Assembly: GCA_004154925.1 (NCBI GenBank)
Contig: QJNS01000088.1
Coordinates: forward strand, 1 to 64,000
Direction: 5' to 3'
DNA: 64,000 bases
From: Monosporascus cannonballus
Lineage: Eukaryota; Ascomycota; Sordariomycetes; Xylariales
Under the pieces are notes generated by a model. It was not told the origin of the DNA, ran no database searches, and was given only the letters and a program-made list of their open reading frames with translations. Positions 9,994 to 19,469 of this stretch are shown one piece after another. Position numbers and translations under genes: made by a program. Each line of letters opens with the position of its first letter. Positions within the stretch are counted from its first letter, which is position 1.

Positions 9994-12258
9994 TTCGCTA
10001 TGTAAGGGATTTATGGAATGAGACCGTCTGTCTTGTGCAGCTGAGGTTGATGTGGCCGGAAAGCGGGCAAAATGATGTGGTCGACCTTGGTTGGTGATGT
10101 GCGACTAAGAGGCGATGGGTCTGAGGAGATTGCCGAGGAATGCGACCTCGAAATGCAAAGGTTGCGAACCGAAAACAGAGTTTGGGAGGTCGGAGTTGGG
10201 CGGTTACGGTCGTCTAACTTAGTAGCGATCCGAGGGAGTGCGCGTGGGTGCGTATGGTGTGTATGGGTGTGTATGACTAACAACGAGGGTATCCAGAGTA
10301 GAGAGCGGACGAGGTGAATGTTGCAGGGAGGGAAGGTGAAAGGAGTCTGGAAGGCGTAGGGCGTGATTGAATTGAATGATTAAATTGATTACCAGAGTAT
10401 AATTGTCGCCTTTAAGCAGGTTCTTGGCAAGGAGAGTGGAGGCACTTGGGGGCCTAGAAGGGGGCCCTAGAAGGAATACTAGGGAATTACTACTACCTAG
10501 TGTATATGGGGCCGTAATTGGACCTTACTTAGTGACTCAAGGCGACATGCGCCGAAAGGATGTCTGACCCTGCCTGAATGTCGCTAAGCACCCGCCAAAA
10601 GATCCACTTCCACTGCAGTTAGGCATATTGGAAGCCTCAGCTCGTGGCACCTTGTACCGACCCGGCTGAATTCTTTATTTGGCCTTTGAGTTTGGGCATT
10701 ACTTGGTAGCATTACGTGCCTACTTTTTGTATGTGGAGCTACACGAACTTTCTCTTTGCCTTCAAGGTTCTCTTGCTTTGTTTAACTTTGAAATGACCCT
10801 CGAAAAGTTCCAGTGTTGACGTTAATATGAAAGTGTAGAGCATGTTGTGCCAGGTAACGTGGACCCACATGGCCCCGGGAACCGTCCTAGCGAGGAAGGT
10901 CCTCTCTAAATCCACAGCCGAGGCAAAAGCCAAGCCTCCATTATCTCTGCTTTCCACTTAGGCGTTTACGAGGAATGAAAAAAAAAACAAAGTTCTTTAA
11001 TGGAAGTCCGAATTTATCAGCTCTTATCGAAGTGATCTGATCATCCTCGATATTGTCAGGTGCGCTTCGTATCCGAGCATCATGCTACGTCCCTTTATCG
11101 CCAGCCCCAAGCGAAGCGTCATTCCCGCTCGCCTTACGTACAGGGGCTGACCCGGCACTTGTGTGGCTTTCTCCACTGTTCTCCCGCAATCCTCGTAAGA
11201 CGTGGAGATATGTTGCTCTGATAGATCCCAACACTCTACACCCCGCATGATGATAATTACAGTGAATTACCCGCAATTCCAGAGGAGCGTGCACTTGTAC
11301 AGAGACATAGCTCGGGGTCATCGCGACCTGACATACCGGATATCCACTCTCGGATGATCGAATGCCAATCGCTGATATCTAGCTGCTCTATAATCGCTGA
11401 CCGGGGTCGTTTCAGTAACATCACATGAAACTGCAGCCGACTACTGTGTTTGGTGCGGGTCGCGATGCCGGAATACCAGATTCCGGTAGACAGTAGAGGG
11501 GCCTTCCTCTACCACATATACCGTATCTTAGTGAAAAAGGTCTGAATTTACGCATTATCCTGTCGTCGTTACGTGGAAAACGAGGAGTATTACCAACACC
11601 TGATAGGTTCTCTATTTGCGTATGTATTCATTTTTAAAGCATCGTCGGACATCGACCCTTGGGGCAGCAGGCCACGACGAGGCAAAGGACTGCTACTATT
11701 TTGCTGTCGGGGAGTATTCGTCCCAATTCTCTCTCCTACGCTGTATTTCCCATCTAGAAGACCGAGTTCGAATGTGAAGGAGGTATCACGACCCGCCTCT
11801 TTCCTCCTATTCCACCAACACCTCTGTAGCTCTCCGTTTTATGCAGAAGTTAGAGCACCGCAGGGGTAGGCTTCCGAATAATAATAGCGGGAGCATTACA
11901 TACTTTATTGCCCCATTGCCATATCATCGAATCGGCCCAGTATTATCCCCGGATCAGCTGTCGAGAGCACGCTGATGGGCACGCCAAGTGCGCAGGACGG
12001 TTGTGCACCTACTACTTAGGGATAACCTTTCAAGCTTGGCGCATCGAATTTTCGTCACGGCCGGCAACCTCACCTCGGTGCCGCCTCAAATCTCTGCAGG
12101 CACCAGAGGGGACGTCGATGGCGCAAATTCCAAGCTCATCATGCGATAAGGAAACTAGAGTCCTTGGCTTACACATCTCTGAACTATACCCCTCATTGTT
12201 GTTGCATCCAAGACCATAGCGGGATTAGGTCACCGGAGACATCATGCTATCTCGTCCG
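9994..12258. other. long intergenic region upstream of rho3 and the carboxypeptidase
   Basis: The two flanking genes are transcribed away from this 2.3 kb space, so it should hold both promoters. Features seen: a GTGTGTATGG-rich stretch near 10250, a short imperfect duplication GGGCCTAGAAGG / GGCCCTAGAAGG (about 10450-10475), and a small perfect stem CCGGAAT-ACCAG-ATTCCGG near 11470. Open frames up to 103 codons occur on both strands (for example 11908-12219) but none shows a recognisable domain or splice structure. Confidence 0.5.
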
Positions 12259-12266
12259 TATATAAG
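12259..12266 (+). promoter_or_regulatory. TATA box of the carboxypeptidase gene
   Basis: TATATAAG lies 83 bases upstream of the ATG at 12342, a suitable distance for a fungal TATA box given the C-rich leader that follows. Clear TATA boxes in fungi are commoner at regulated genes, which would suit a secreted peptidase; that is inference. Confidence 0.55.
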
Positions 12267-12341
12267 AGGTCATATCCGTTTTCTCATTACGTCGGCGGGA
12301 GATCCAAGGTTCAACAGGAGCCCCCTGCATCACATATCACC

Positions 12342-13880
12342 ATGAAACTGCTAGGTGCCGTAGCTCTTCTCTCCTCGCTAACCGCTGCGGGGGTCATCCA
12401 TTCACCTTCGGGTCGCTCACCCCGCGATACAAGGGTCAGCTACGATGGGTACCGCGTGTACCGCGTGGCCGCCGGCACCGCGCCGGCGGACCTTGAGAAA
12501 CAACTGAAATCGTACCACACCATCCCCCTGCGCGGCGCGCTCGAGGTCGCGATCCCACCGGACGAGGTCAAGAGCTTCGAGGCCCTGGGCCTCGACGCCG
12601 AGCTGCTGAATGATGACCTGGGCCGGGACATCGCGGCGGAGGCGTCTAGCATGTCGGCGTACTCCCCGGCCCCGAGGAAGCGCGGCGGTGAGCTGCCGGA
12701 CCTCGGCTGGTACGACACGTACCACATGTACGACGACCATCTGCGGTACTGGGAGGACCTGCAGGCCGCATTCCCCGGGAACTCGGAGCTCTTTGACCTC
12801 GGCCCGTCCTACGAGGGCCGCCGGATCTTCGCGCTGCGGCTCTGGGGCGACGGTGGCGGCGACAGGAACGCGTCGAAGCCCGTCATCCTTTGGCACGCTA
12901 CCGTGCATGCGCGCGAGTGGATCTCTACCATGGTAAGAAGCCTGTTGAGCCCCGGGGGGTGGGGGGCGCGGCGCGAGCGACCAACGCAGGGCTAACGGGA
13001 ATTATTCTTTTCAGGTTATCGAGTATCTGACCTACCAGCTCATCGACGGCTACAAGGCCGGTGACGGGGAAGTCAGGTCCCTGCTGGACTACTACGACTT
13101 CTACATGGTGCCCTTCCACAACCCGGACGGTATATTGCCTCCCCGTTTTCCTCTTATTCCCCCCTTTCTTCACCTCTCACTTTCATTTTTGCCATCAACT
13201 AGACTCTCGCGCCGTCTCCGACTCTAACTAATCCTCCGGCCGGCCCCAAAGGCTTCGTGTACTCGCAGACGACGGACCGCCTCTGGCGCAAGAACCGCCA
13301 GCCCCGCGCGGGCACAGACTGCGTCGGCACCGACGGCAACCGCAACTGGGACTCGCAGTGGGACCACCCGATCCCGGGGGCCGGCGGCCTCGGCGATCCC
13401 TGCTCGCAGACGTACCACGGCGAGGCGCCGGGCGACACACCCGAGAACGCCGCGCTGTCGGCGCTGTCCCGGAGGCTGGCCGCCGCGCCCGGCGGCGGCG
13501 GCGGCATCCGCTCCATGGTCGACTGGCACAGCTACGGGCAGCAGATCCTGCTGCCGTACGGGTGGTCGTGCGAGCCGGCCGACCTGCCCGCGAACCTCGC
13601 GGCGCAGCGGGCCGTGGGCGGCGGCTACGCGGCCGCCATCGACGCGACGACCGGCGCGTCCTACGAGGTCGGGCCCGCCTGCGATGTCCTGTACTATTAC
13701 AGCACGGGCTCGGCGCGCGACTACCACTCGAGCGTGTCCGGCGCGCCCTTCTCCTGGACCGTCGAGCTGCGGCCCCAGGGCGCGGCGGGCGGCGGGTTCG
13801 TGCTGCCCCCCGAGTCCATCTGGCCCACCGTGCGGGAGCACTGGGAGGGCATCAAATACGTGCTCGATGCCGTTCGGTAA
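12342..13880 (+). CDS. secreted zinc metallocarboxypeptidase, peptidase family M14
   Basis: Predicted extracellular exopeptidase that removes C-terminal residues from peptides. Exons 12342-12932, 13015-13129 and 13252-13880; introns of 82 and 122 bases, both with CTAAC branch sites. The spliced protein is 444 residues. It starts with a signal peptide (MKLLGAVALLSSLTAAG), then an M14 propeptide (about residues 35-110, including LEVAIPPDEVKSFEALGL), then the catalytic domain. Zinc ligands and catalytic residues are all present: HAREW (His69, Glu72 and Arg71 in bovine numbering), DGNRNWD (Asn144/Arg145), DWHSYGQ (His196), YYYSTGSARDY (Tyr248) and WTVELRP (Glu270). In the specificity pocket the residue equivalent to 255 appears to be Arg (SARDY), not the Ile of carboxypeptidase A or the Asp of B. 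The gene is very G/C-rich, especially at third positions, and complete. A TATA box lies 83 bases upstream. Confidence 0.95.
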
Positions 13881-14721
13881 GCTGTGAAGAAGGGGTGGGG
13901 GAGGGTTGGGTGGTCTTTGTGATCGACCATCCGCTGTTGGTTAGTATGGAACAAGGATCTACATAGTAGCAAGGCCAATTTTATCCACCTATGGAAATCC
14001 CACTTCCAACTCGATAATTCCTTCTCTACAATATGAAGGTGGAAGTGATTTTTTTTAAAAAAAATATGGGTTACCAAGATCCAGGCTCTCCGATCCCTTC
14101 GCTCAGCTCTCGGCGCAGATATCATCCTCTCTGACTCGCCATTCCCCTCGACCCCCTGAGGTGGAAAGCCCGGTAGCCTGATGATAGCAACTGATATAAA
14201 AACAACACGCTGGCTTCCAGCGGAATATAGCTGGCAATTGTCGACTGGATCGCAATAGAGCCTTTACCACAAAGAGAGGGAGGGAAAAGTCCGCCGAATC
14301 GCTTTACAGGAAGGAGGAACCTAAGAGTGACGAAGAGTTGTAAAAGCGGCATGACAATGACAAAGGAGAGAGATCTGATGGAATTTTTCAATCGTAATTC
14401 ATTAGACATGACGACCCATTACACCTCTGGAACTAGTTCTATGATCTCAAGCGAGGCGTAGTGATCTAGACGAACGCCATAGAAAATGGGGGACATATGC
14501 AAACGATTGCTGCAGATGTCGCGATAAAAAGATATCACGCAGCAGAACGACGTTGAGACCTAGTTACTGGCAGCCATTAGTAGCCTAAGAAATGTCGGAT
14601 ATCGTAAGAACTTATGCTTAAACCCGCGCCACGGCAAAGCCCCTGGAGTCTCTTTTACCGCAACTCTGAACCCGAATCCACGGGTGACCATTACTCATAC
14701 AGTCAAACCGGAATCAAGCCC
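13881..14721. other. intergenic region between convergent carboxypeptidase and cwc25
   Basis: The two flanking genes converge, so this 840-base space should contain both 3' ends. A near-palindromic TTTTTTTTAAAAAAAA tract at about 14048-14065 could form a weak hairpin. No coding potential was recognised; the open frame at 14122-14409 (-) has no motif. Confidence 0.5.
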
Positions 14722-15930
14722 CTACTTGATGAGCTGCCTCCGCAACCCGTGCACGAATTCCTTGTCGCCGTACTTCCCGGATCGCTCCCGCGCCTTCTCG
14801 TCGGCTTCCCGCTCGAGGCGTTCCTTCTCCTCCAATGCCGCCAGCCGCTTAGCCCTGTCCTGGTCAAGATCCGACGCGGCCGCCTGCATGGCGGCGAGCT
14901 TGCGGGCTCGTTCATCGGCAGCTACAGCCGCCCCTGAGGAGCCGCTGGCACCACCGCCATTGTCACCTCCATAGCGATCGTTCCTGCGTGCATCGTTTTG
15001 TTTCCCATCATGAGCATCTCGGCGATCCTCGTGGTACCTGTCGTAGCGCCGCCGCTCCCGTGGAGGCTCCTCCGAGTAGTCACGCCGCCGCGTGGACCTG
15101 TCCTCATCATTGTGGCCACTGCGTCTTGGGCTGGGCGAACGGTCCCTGCGAGATCTGCCATAGTCTCTCGACCTCTCTGGGGACGCGGATCGCTCCCGTC
15201 CCGAGCGCCCGTGGTGTCGGCTTCTTCTAGACTCGTACTTATCCCTGCTCGTAGAACGGTCACGAGAATCAGATCTTCGGTGTCTATGTCGACGATCCCT
15301 CGAGTCATCTCTTTCTCTTGAATCCGACCGGCGGTGTTTCCGATGACGGTGCTCTCTTGACTGCGACCTGTGTCTGTGCCTTCTCGAATGCCTGTCCTCC
15401 TTCCTCCGCGACGAATGCTTCTCGTCCGTCTTTCCCATCGATGCCAGAAGCTGTTGCCGTCGAATGGGATCAGAGACCATCGCCTCGTAGGCCTCTTGTT
15501 CCTTCCTCTTGATCGCCAGAAGTGGATCTTCCCGGAGTTTTGCGACGGTATCTCTTTCGTTCAGCTTCGGGGCTAGTGTGGTGTCTGGGCCTGGCACGGC
15601 TTGTTTCTTAAGGTTCTCTTGCTCGGACCCCCGCGTGAGTATGTTGTCGATACGCCTCTTTCCTAACAGGAAACCCTCAAGTTCCTCGGCAGTCCCGGTT
15701 TGGCCATCACTGGGGCCCTCGTACATCCAATCAACGCGGTTCAGCCGAGGTTTCCCTCCGGCCTTCTCCAAGTCGGCCTGTAGAGCTTCTTTCGCGCGTT
15801 CATCCTTGATTTCCTGGAGGCGCGCAGCGGTCTTCTTTCGTTCGGCGATCTCAGCCTGTTCGGCCTCGTAGACACGGGCTTGGTTTTTCATCAAGGCTGG
15901 ATGCCATGACTTCTTGAGTAGCAAACTCAT
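14722..15930 (-). CDS. cwc25: pre-mRNA splicing factor CWC25
   Basis: CWC25 joins the activated spliceosome and promotes the first transesterification step. The single uninterrupted frame encodes 402 residues. The N-terminus has the Cir_N-type motif LLKKSWHPALMKNQARVYEAE, followed by a charged coiled-coil-like helix (ERKKTAARLQEIKDERAKEA), NRVDWMYEGPSDGQ and LEGFLLGKRRIDNIL, all conserved in the family. The C-terminal half (about residues 190-320) is an Arg/Ser/His/Asp-rich low-complexity region (RDRRHRHRRSDSRDRS), as in other splicing factors, ending in a charged helix and RRQLIK. Orthologues usually begin MGGGDLNLKKSWHP; here the first codons read MSLLLKKSWHP. A short upstream exon supplying GGGD cannot be excluded, but ATG at 15930 (context GTCAAGATGA) needs no intron. 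Divergent with csn2. Confidence 0.9.
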   Translation of the reverse strand: MSLLLKKSWHPALMKNQARVYEAEQAEIAERKKTAARLQEIKDERAKEALQADLEKAGGKPRLNRVDWMYEGPSDGQTGTAEELEGFLLGKRRIDNILTRGSEQENLKKQAVPGPDTTLAPKLNERDTVAKLREDPLLAIKRKEQEAYEAMVSDPIRRQQLLASMGKTDEKHSSRRKEDRHSRRHRHRSQSREHRHRKHRRSDSRERDDSRDRRHRHRRSDSRDRSTSRDKYESRRSRHHGRSGRERSASPERSRDYGRSRRDRSPSPRRSGHNDEDRSTRRRDYSEEPPRERRRYDRYHEDRRDAHDGKQNDARRNDRYGGDNGGGASGSSGAAVAADERARKLAAMQAAASDLDQDRAKRLAALEEKERLEREADEKARERSGKYGDKEFVHGLRRQLIK

Positions 15931-16609
15931 CTTGACGGTATACTTAAGGTAATAAATCAGCGTTGGTGTGGCCTGATTTACTACCAGAAGTGTACGGGGT
16001 ACATTGATGAAGGAAGGTTGATGGCGGAAGCGTTTGTTGTTTCATAGAGATGAAACGAGATAAAAGTTAAATGGCAGGCAGCAAGACTGTATTTGCCACA
16101 ATCGAATGGGGGCCCAGCCACATTACTCATATTGTTTGGGGACGTTAAATTAAGGCTGCTGTCAACCCCGCGCTAAGACCGCTAAGTACTTTTGTACCCT
16201 CTGTATCCAGTCTTGGCGGAGCTCCGTCGATGGGGCCGCCCAAGATAAGATAACGCTTTTCTCCACCTTGCCCCACCTTCCAACCGAAACAGTCCCGCAT
16301 CGTCAATCAGCCTTGCCTTGCTCTACGGTGGCTCTACCTACCTAGTATCCATGGGAGCGTCGCATAGACATACCTACTTGACTAGGTAGTAGTACCTTAG
16401 CTTAATCAGTACACATTGATTCACTGCGTTATTCCGTGTTCTGCAAGCCCGCCGACCTTTTGCTCTCCCCCGCTTCTTATACTCCTCGTTAACCATTGGT
16501 CCTCGATAACTCCATTGCTCCGCTAGATCCTCCTGAGCTTAGACCTCGTTATTCGACCGACAATTAAGATATCTTGCATCATCGCCAACTTCCCCTACCA
16601 ACCGCCAAC
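15931..16609. promoter_or_regulatory. shared divergent promoter of cwc25 and csn2
   Basis: 679 bases separate the two start codons, which point away from each other. The region contains several copies of a CTACCTAGTA-like motif: CTACCTACCTAGTATCC (about 16333) and its near inverse GACTAGGTAGTAG (about 16379), about 45 bases apart. The leader before csn2 is C/T-rich. No TATA box is evident, as expected for housekeeping genes. The role of the inverted motif is unknown. Confidence 0.5.
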
Positions 16610-18204
16610 ATGTCTGACGATGATTTCATGCAAGAGTCAGACGAGGAGCAGTAGGTTCCGCCCTGCTCTCCCCGCATACCTCAATTCCAGCTTACCAAGC
16701 TATCAATAGGTACGACTTCGAATACGAGGACGATGACGACGAAGACTCCGGCGATGTCGATATCGAGAACAAGTACTACAATGCCAAGCAGATGAAGTCC
16801 TCCGACCCCGAAGACGCGATAGGGGAGTTCCTGGGAATTCCTCCGCTGGAGCCCGAGAAGGGCGATTGGGGATTCAAGGGCTTAAAGCAGGCCATAAAGC
16901 TCGAGTTCCGACTAGGAAGATACGACAAGGTCCGTTCGCATTACGTCGGCTACGGCTCATTTGGGCACCAAGTCGCTAACCAGGCACCGAACTAGGCCGT
17001 CGAGCACTACACCGAACTCCTCACCTACGTCAAGTCTGCCGTGACGCGGAATTACTCGGAGAAGTCTATCAACAATATGCTGGATTACATCGAGAAGGAA
17101 GCCGAAAACGAGGCGGCGCAGAGGTGCATGGAGCAATTCTACTCCCTCACGCTGAACTGCTTCCAGAGCACCAACAATGAGCGGCTATGGCTGAAGACGA
17201 ACATTAAGCTGGCCAAGCTCCTGCTGGACCGCAAGGACTATCAGGCGGTGACCAAGAAGTTGCGGGAGTTGCAGAAGGTCTGCCAGCGGGAGGATGGCAC
17301 CGACGACCCGAGCAAGGGCACCTACTCGCTAGAGATCTACGCGCTGGAGATCCAGATGTATGCTGAGACTCGCAACAACAAGCAGCTGAAGGTCCTGTAC
17401 CAGCGGGCACTTAAGGTCCGCTCAGCGGTGCCTCACCCTAAGATCATGGGCATCATCCGCGAGTGCGGCGGAAAGATGCACATGAGCGAAGAGAACTGGA
17501 AAGACGCGCAGAGCGACTTCTTCGAGTCGTTCCGCAACTACGACGAGGCCGGGTCCCTCCAAAGAATCCAAGTTCTCAAGTACCTCCTCCTCACGACCAT
17601 GCTCATGAAGTCCGACATCAACCCCTTCGACTCCCAGGAGACGAAGCCCTATCGCAACGACCCGCGCATAGCCGCCATGACGGAGCTTGTCGAGGCCTTC
17701 CAGCGCGACGACATGGACAGGTACGCGAGCGTGCTCAAGAAGAACCAGGATATCCTCGCCGACCCCTTCATAGCCGAGAACATCGACGAGGTCACGCGAA
17801 ATATGCGCACTAAGGCGGTCGTTAAGCAAATCGCGCCTTACACGCGCATGAAGCTCTCGTGGATCGCGAGACAGCTCAGCATCTCCGAGACCGAGGTCGA
17901 GGACATACTGGGATTCCTGATCGTCGACGGCAAGATCCGCGGGAAGATCGACCAGCAGGCCGGCATCCTCGAGATCAAGTCGGACGGCGACGTCGAGCGA
18001 GTGCAAGCCCTAGACGCCTGGGCCGGAGCGCTCGAGACATTGTACTCCACCCTCTTCAAGGACGGCGAAGGATTCCGCGTCGAGCACCACGCCCAAGGGG
18101 ACGACGCAGGCATATCACCGTTGTTTACCTCGGAGGGCCGTCGGGGCATCGGCGTCACGAAGGGGAAGAGAGGAGCCAAGTCTTTTTGGAACGCACTGAG
18201 CTAA
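16610..18204 (+). CDS. csn2: COP9 signalosome subunit 2
   Basis: CSN2 is a PCI-domain scaffold subunit of the COP9 signalosome, which removes NEDD8 from cullins and controls development and light responses in fungi. ATG at 16610 opens a 41-base exon encoding MSDDDFMQESDEE. Introns 16651-16709 (59 bases) and 16930-16995 (66 bases) join exons 16710-16929 and 16996-18204 in frame. The product is 489 residues, close to the family length. The N-terminus is acidic (YDFEYEDDDDED), followed by ENKYYNAKQMKSSDPEDAI and GFKGLKQAIKLEFRLGRYDK, diagnostic of CSN2 rather than proteasome Rpn6. A helical-repeat region follows (residues about 90-320). The PCI winged-helix region (about 330-440) includes RMKLSWIARQLSISETEVED and LIVDGKIRGKIDQQAGILEI. 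The gene is intact. It ends with KSFWNALS, then TAA. Confidence 0.95.
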
Positions 18205-19133
18205 GAATGAGATCACGGACACGAATGTAATACGCTAGGAGCAGGTGTCGCGGGGCATTGACGAAACGCACCTGTAAGAGGCTTATAACATACGTTATCG
18301 CCTCGGGGGGCCTCAGCCCGCCGCAAAAGGAGATGCCTCGTCACATCCCTGGAGTCTGTCGGTTCTGATCACAGGCCGGGAAAAGTTCCCACGGGGCGGT
18401 TACGGAGGGAACGGCGCCGGATACAAGTAGCCTGGCATCCGGAAGTAGGTGGCTATTACCTTAGTAGCTTAGTTGCATCGCAGCGAATTCGCGAGACGCA
18501 CTGCAATAAATGGCTTGGCACCACCCGAATCGGTGGTTGATCCCAGGTATCAATGATTGTGTCTTCCGACATTTCTGTCGAGCGTTCCATATCGTCCCGG
18601 TGGACCCTTTTCCTGCTATGTCTACCGTACCAAATGGGTGGATTGTTGGTGCATGCTCCGAAATTCCTTGGCCGGCATTGCATTGCAGAATACCATACCA
18701 CAGGGAACCTATCACGGTTATAGAAAAGTACGGCGAGAAGAAGGCCAACCAAATCGAACACTTGATCCATCTCCCTTCTACTTCGTGAATGTTTGATGAT
18801 AAGAACCAGTATCTCAAACCCACAGCTCTAGGGCTGTGTCACGGTTCACTTCGTACACCTTGATGAGTGATGTTGGTGCCGGGAAGTGGGTATATCAAAT
18901 GGGGATGCAACCGGCCATCAGGGGAGTTTCGGATCCTTAAAATTTATTAAATGTTCAGAGAAATTGCAGATTATTATTTTGAGACAAGAAAGAAACGAGA
19001 AAACCGAAAGTAAAAATACTAAAACAAATCAGATGGGACGCGGGGACAAATCCGAAGAGCAGAAAAGCTAGAATAGAAAGAACATAGCGACGAGAAAAGC
19101 AAAAAAGGCATATAGAATGCAATGAATTTACAA
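18205..19133. other. intergenic region between csn2 and the A/T block
   Basis: Base composition falls gradually toward the A/T-rich block, and the last 200 bases are strongly A-rich on the + strand. Open frames at 18456-18823 on both strands have no recognisable motif. Confidence 0.5.
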
Positions 19134-19238
19134 TGACGAGAGTGGAACTCGAACCCACGCGGATTGCTCCACCAGGAATTGGATGCTAAAGGCGACCATA
19201 ACCTGACGCCATAACCAAAGGGCTTGGCAGTGAAGAAA
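19134..19238 (-). tRNA. tRNA-like sequence (type II tRNA remnant or SINE head)
   Basis: Read on the minus strand, the 3' end folds as a T arm (GTGGG-TTCGAGT-TCCAC) followed by TCTCGTC and A, i.e. a T-arm plus the 3' acceptor strand and discriminator. The core GGTTCGAGTTCC matches a Pol III B box. Further 5' is a D-arm-like GCCAAG..GGTTATGGC and TCAGG..CCTGG, which could be an anticodon stem with an intron-like loop. The phrase GGTTATGGCGTCAGGTTATGG recalls fungal tRNA-Leu. However, the 5' acceptor strand expected to pair with TCTCGTC (GACGAGA) is absent, and no standard leucine anticodon is visible. I therefore call it a tRNA-derived remnant rather than a functional tRNA. It sits about 230 bases from the edge of the A/T-rich block. 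Confidence 0.35.
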
Positions 19239-19340
19239 CCTTGTGGGGATAGGTCACATGACGCTACAACTAAGGCCAACTTTTCCGTAGCTGGCTTTAG
19301 CAAGGTAGATCTGGGTTCAAGCCTTATTTTCCAGGCTGAG

Positions 19341-19450
19341 CCTTACCTTATCTTGATCAGGACCCCATTTTGGGGGTTGTGGCTGCGCCTGCGGCGTAGC
19401 AGCCGTAGCCACAGCTATAGCATTTTGATCAAGAAATATCTGTCAGGGGT
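19341..19450. mobile_element. GC-rich foldback (palindromic) element, copy 1
   Basis: A short hairpin-forming sequence: GTGGCTGC (19379) pairs with GCAGCCGTAGCCAC (19398-19411), and TTGATCA recurs on both sides (about 19353 and 19425). The left arm (CCTTATCTTGATCAGGACCCCATTTT) is recognisable in mutated form at 29570-29750 and 58145-58215, so this is a dispersed family. It marks the last ordinary-composition DNA before the A/T block. Just upstream, GGGTTCAAGCC (about 19313) resembles a Pol III B box. Confidence 0.5.
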
Positions 19451-19469
19451 CCAATATATCAGCTAAACT

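Noticed and set aside
13224..13966. Long frames on both strands over carboxypeptidase exon 3
   Set aside because: Typical third-position G/C shadows; the exon-3 frame alone has the M14 catalytic motifs.
17422..18006. 194-codon minus frame within csn2
   Set aside because: Antisense shadow of the PCI-region exon, Leu/Val/Asp-biased, with no family signal.
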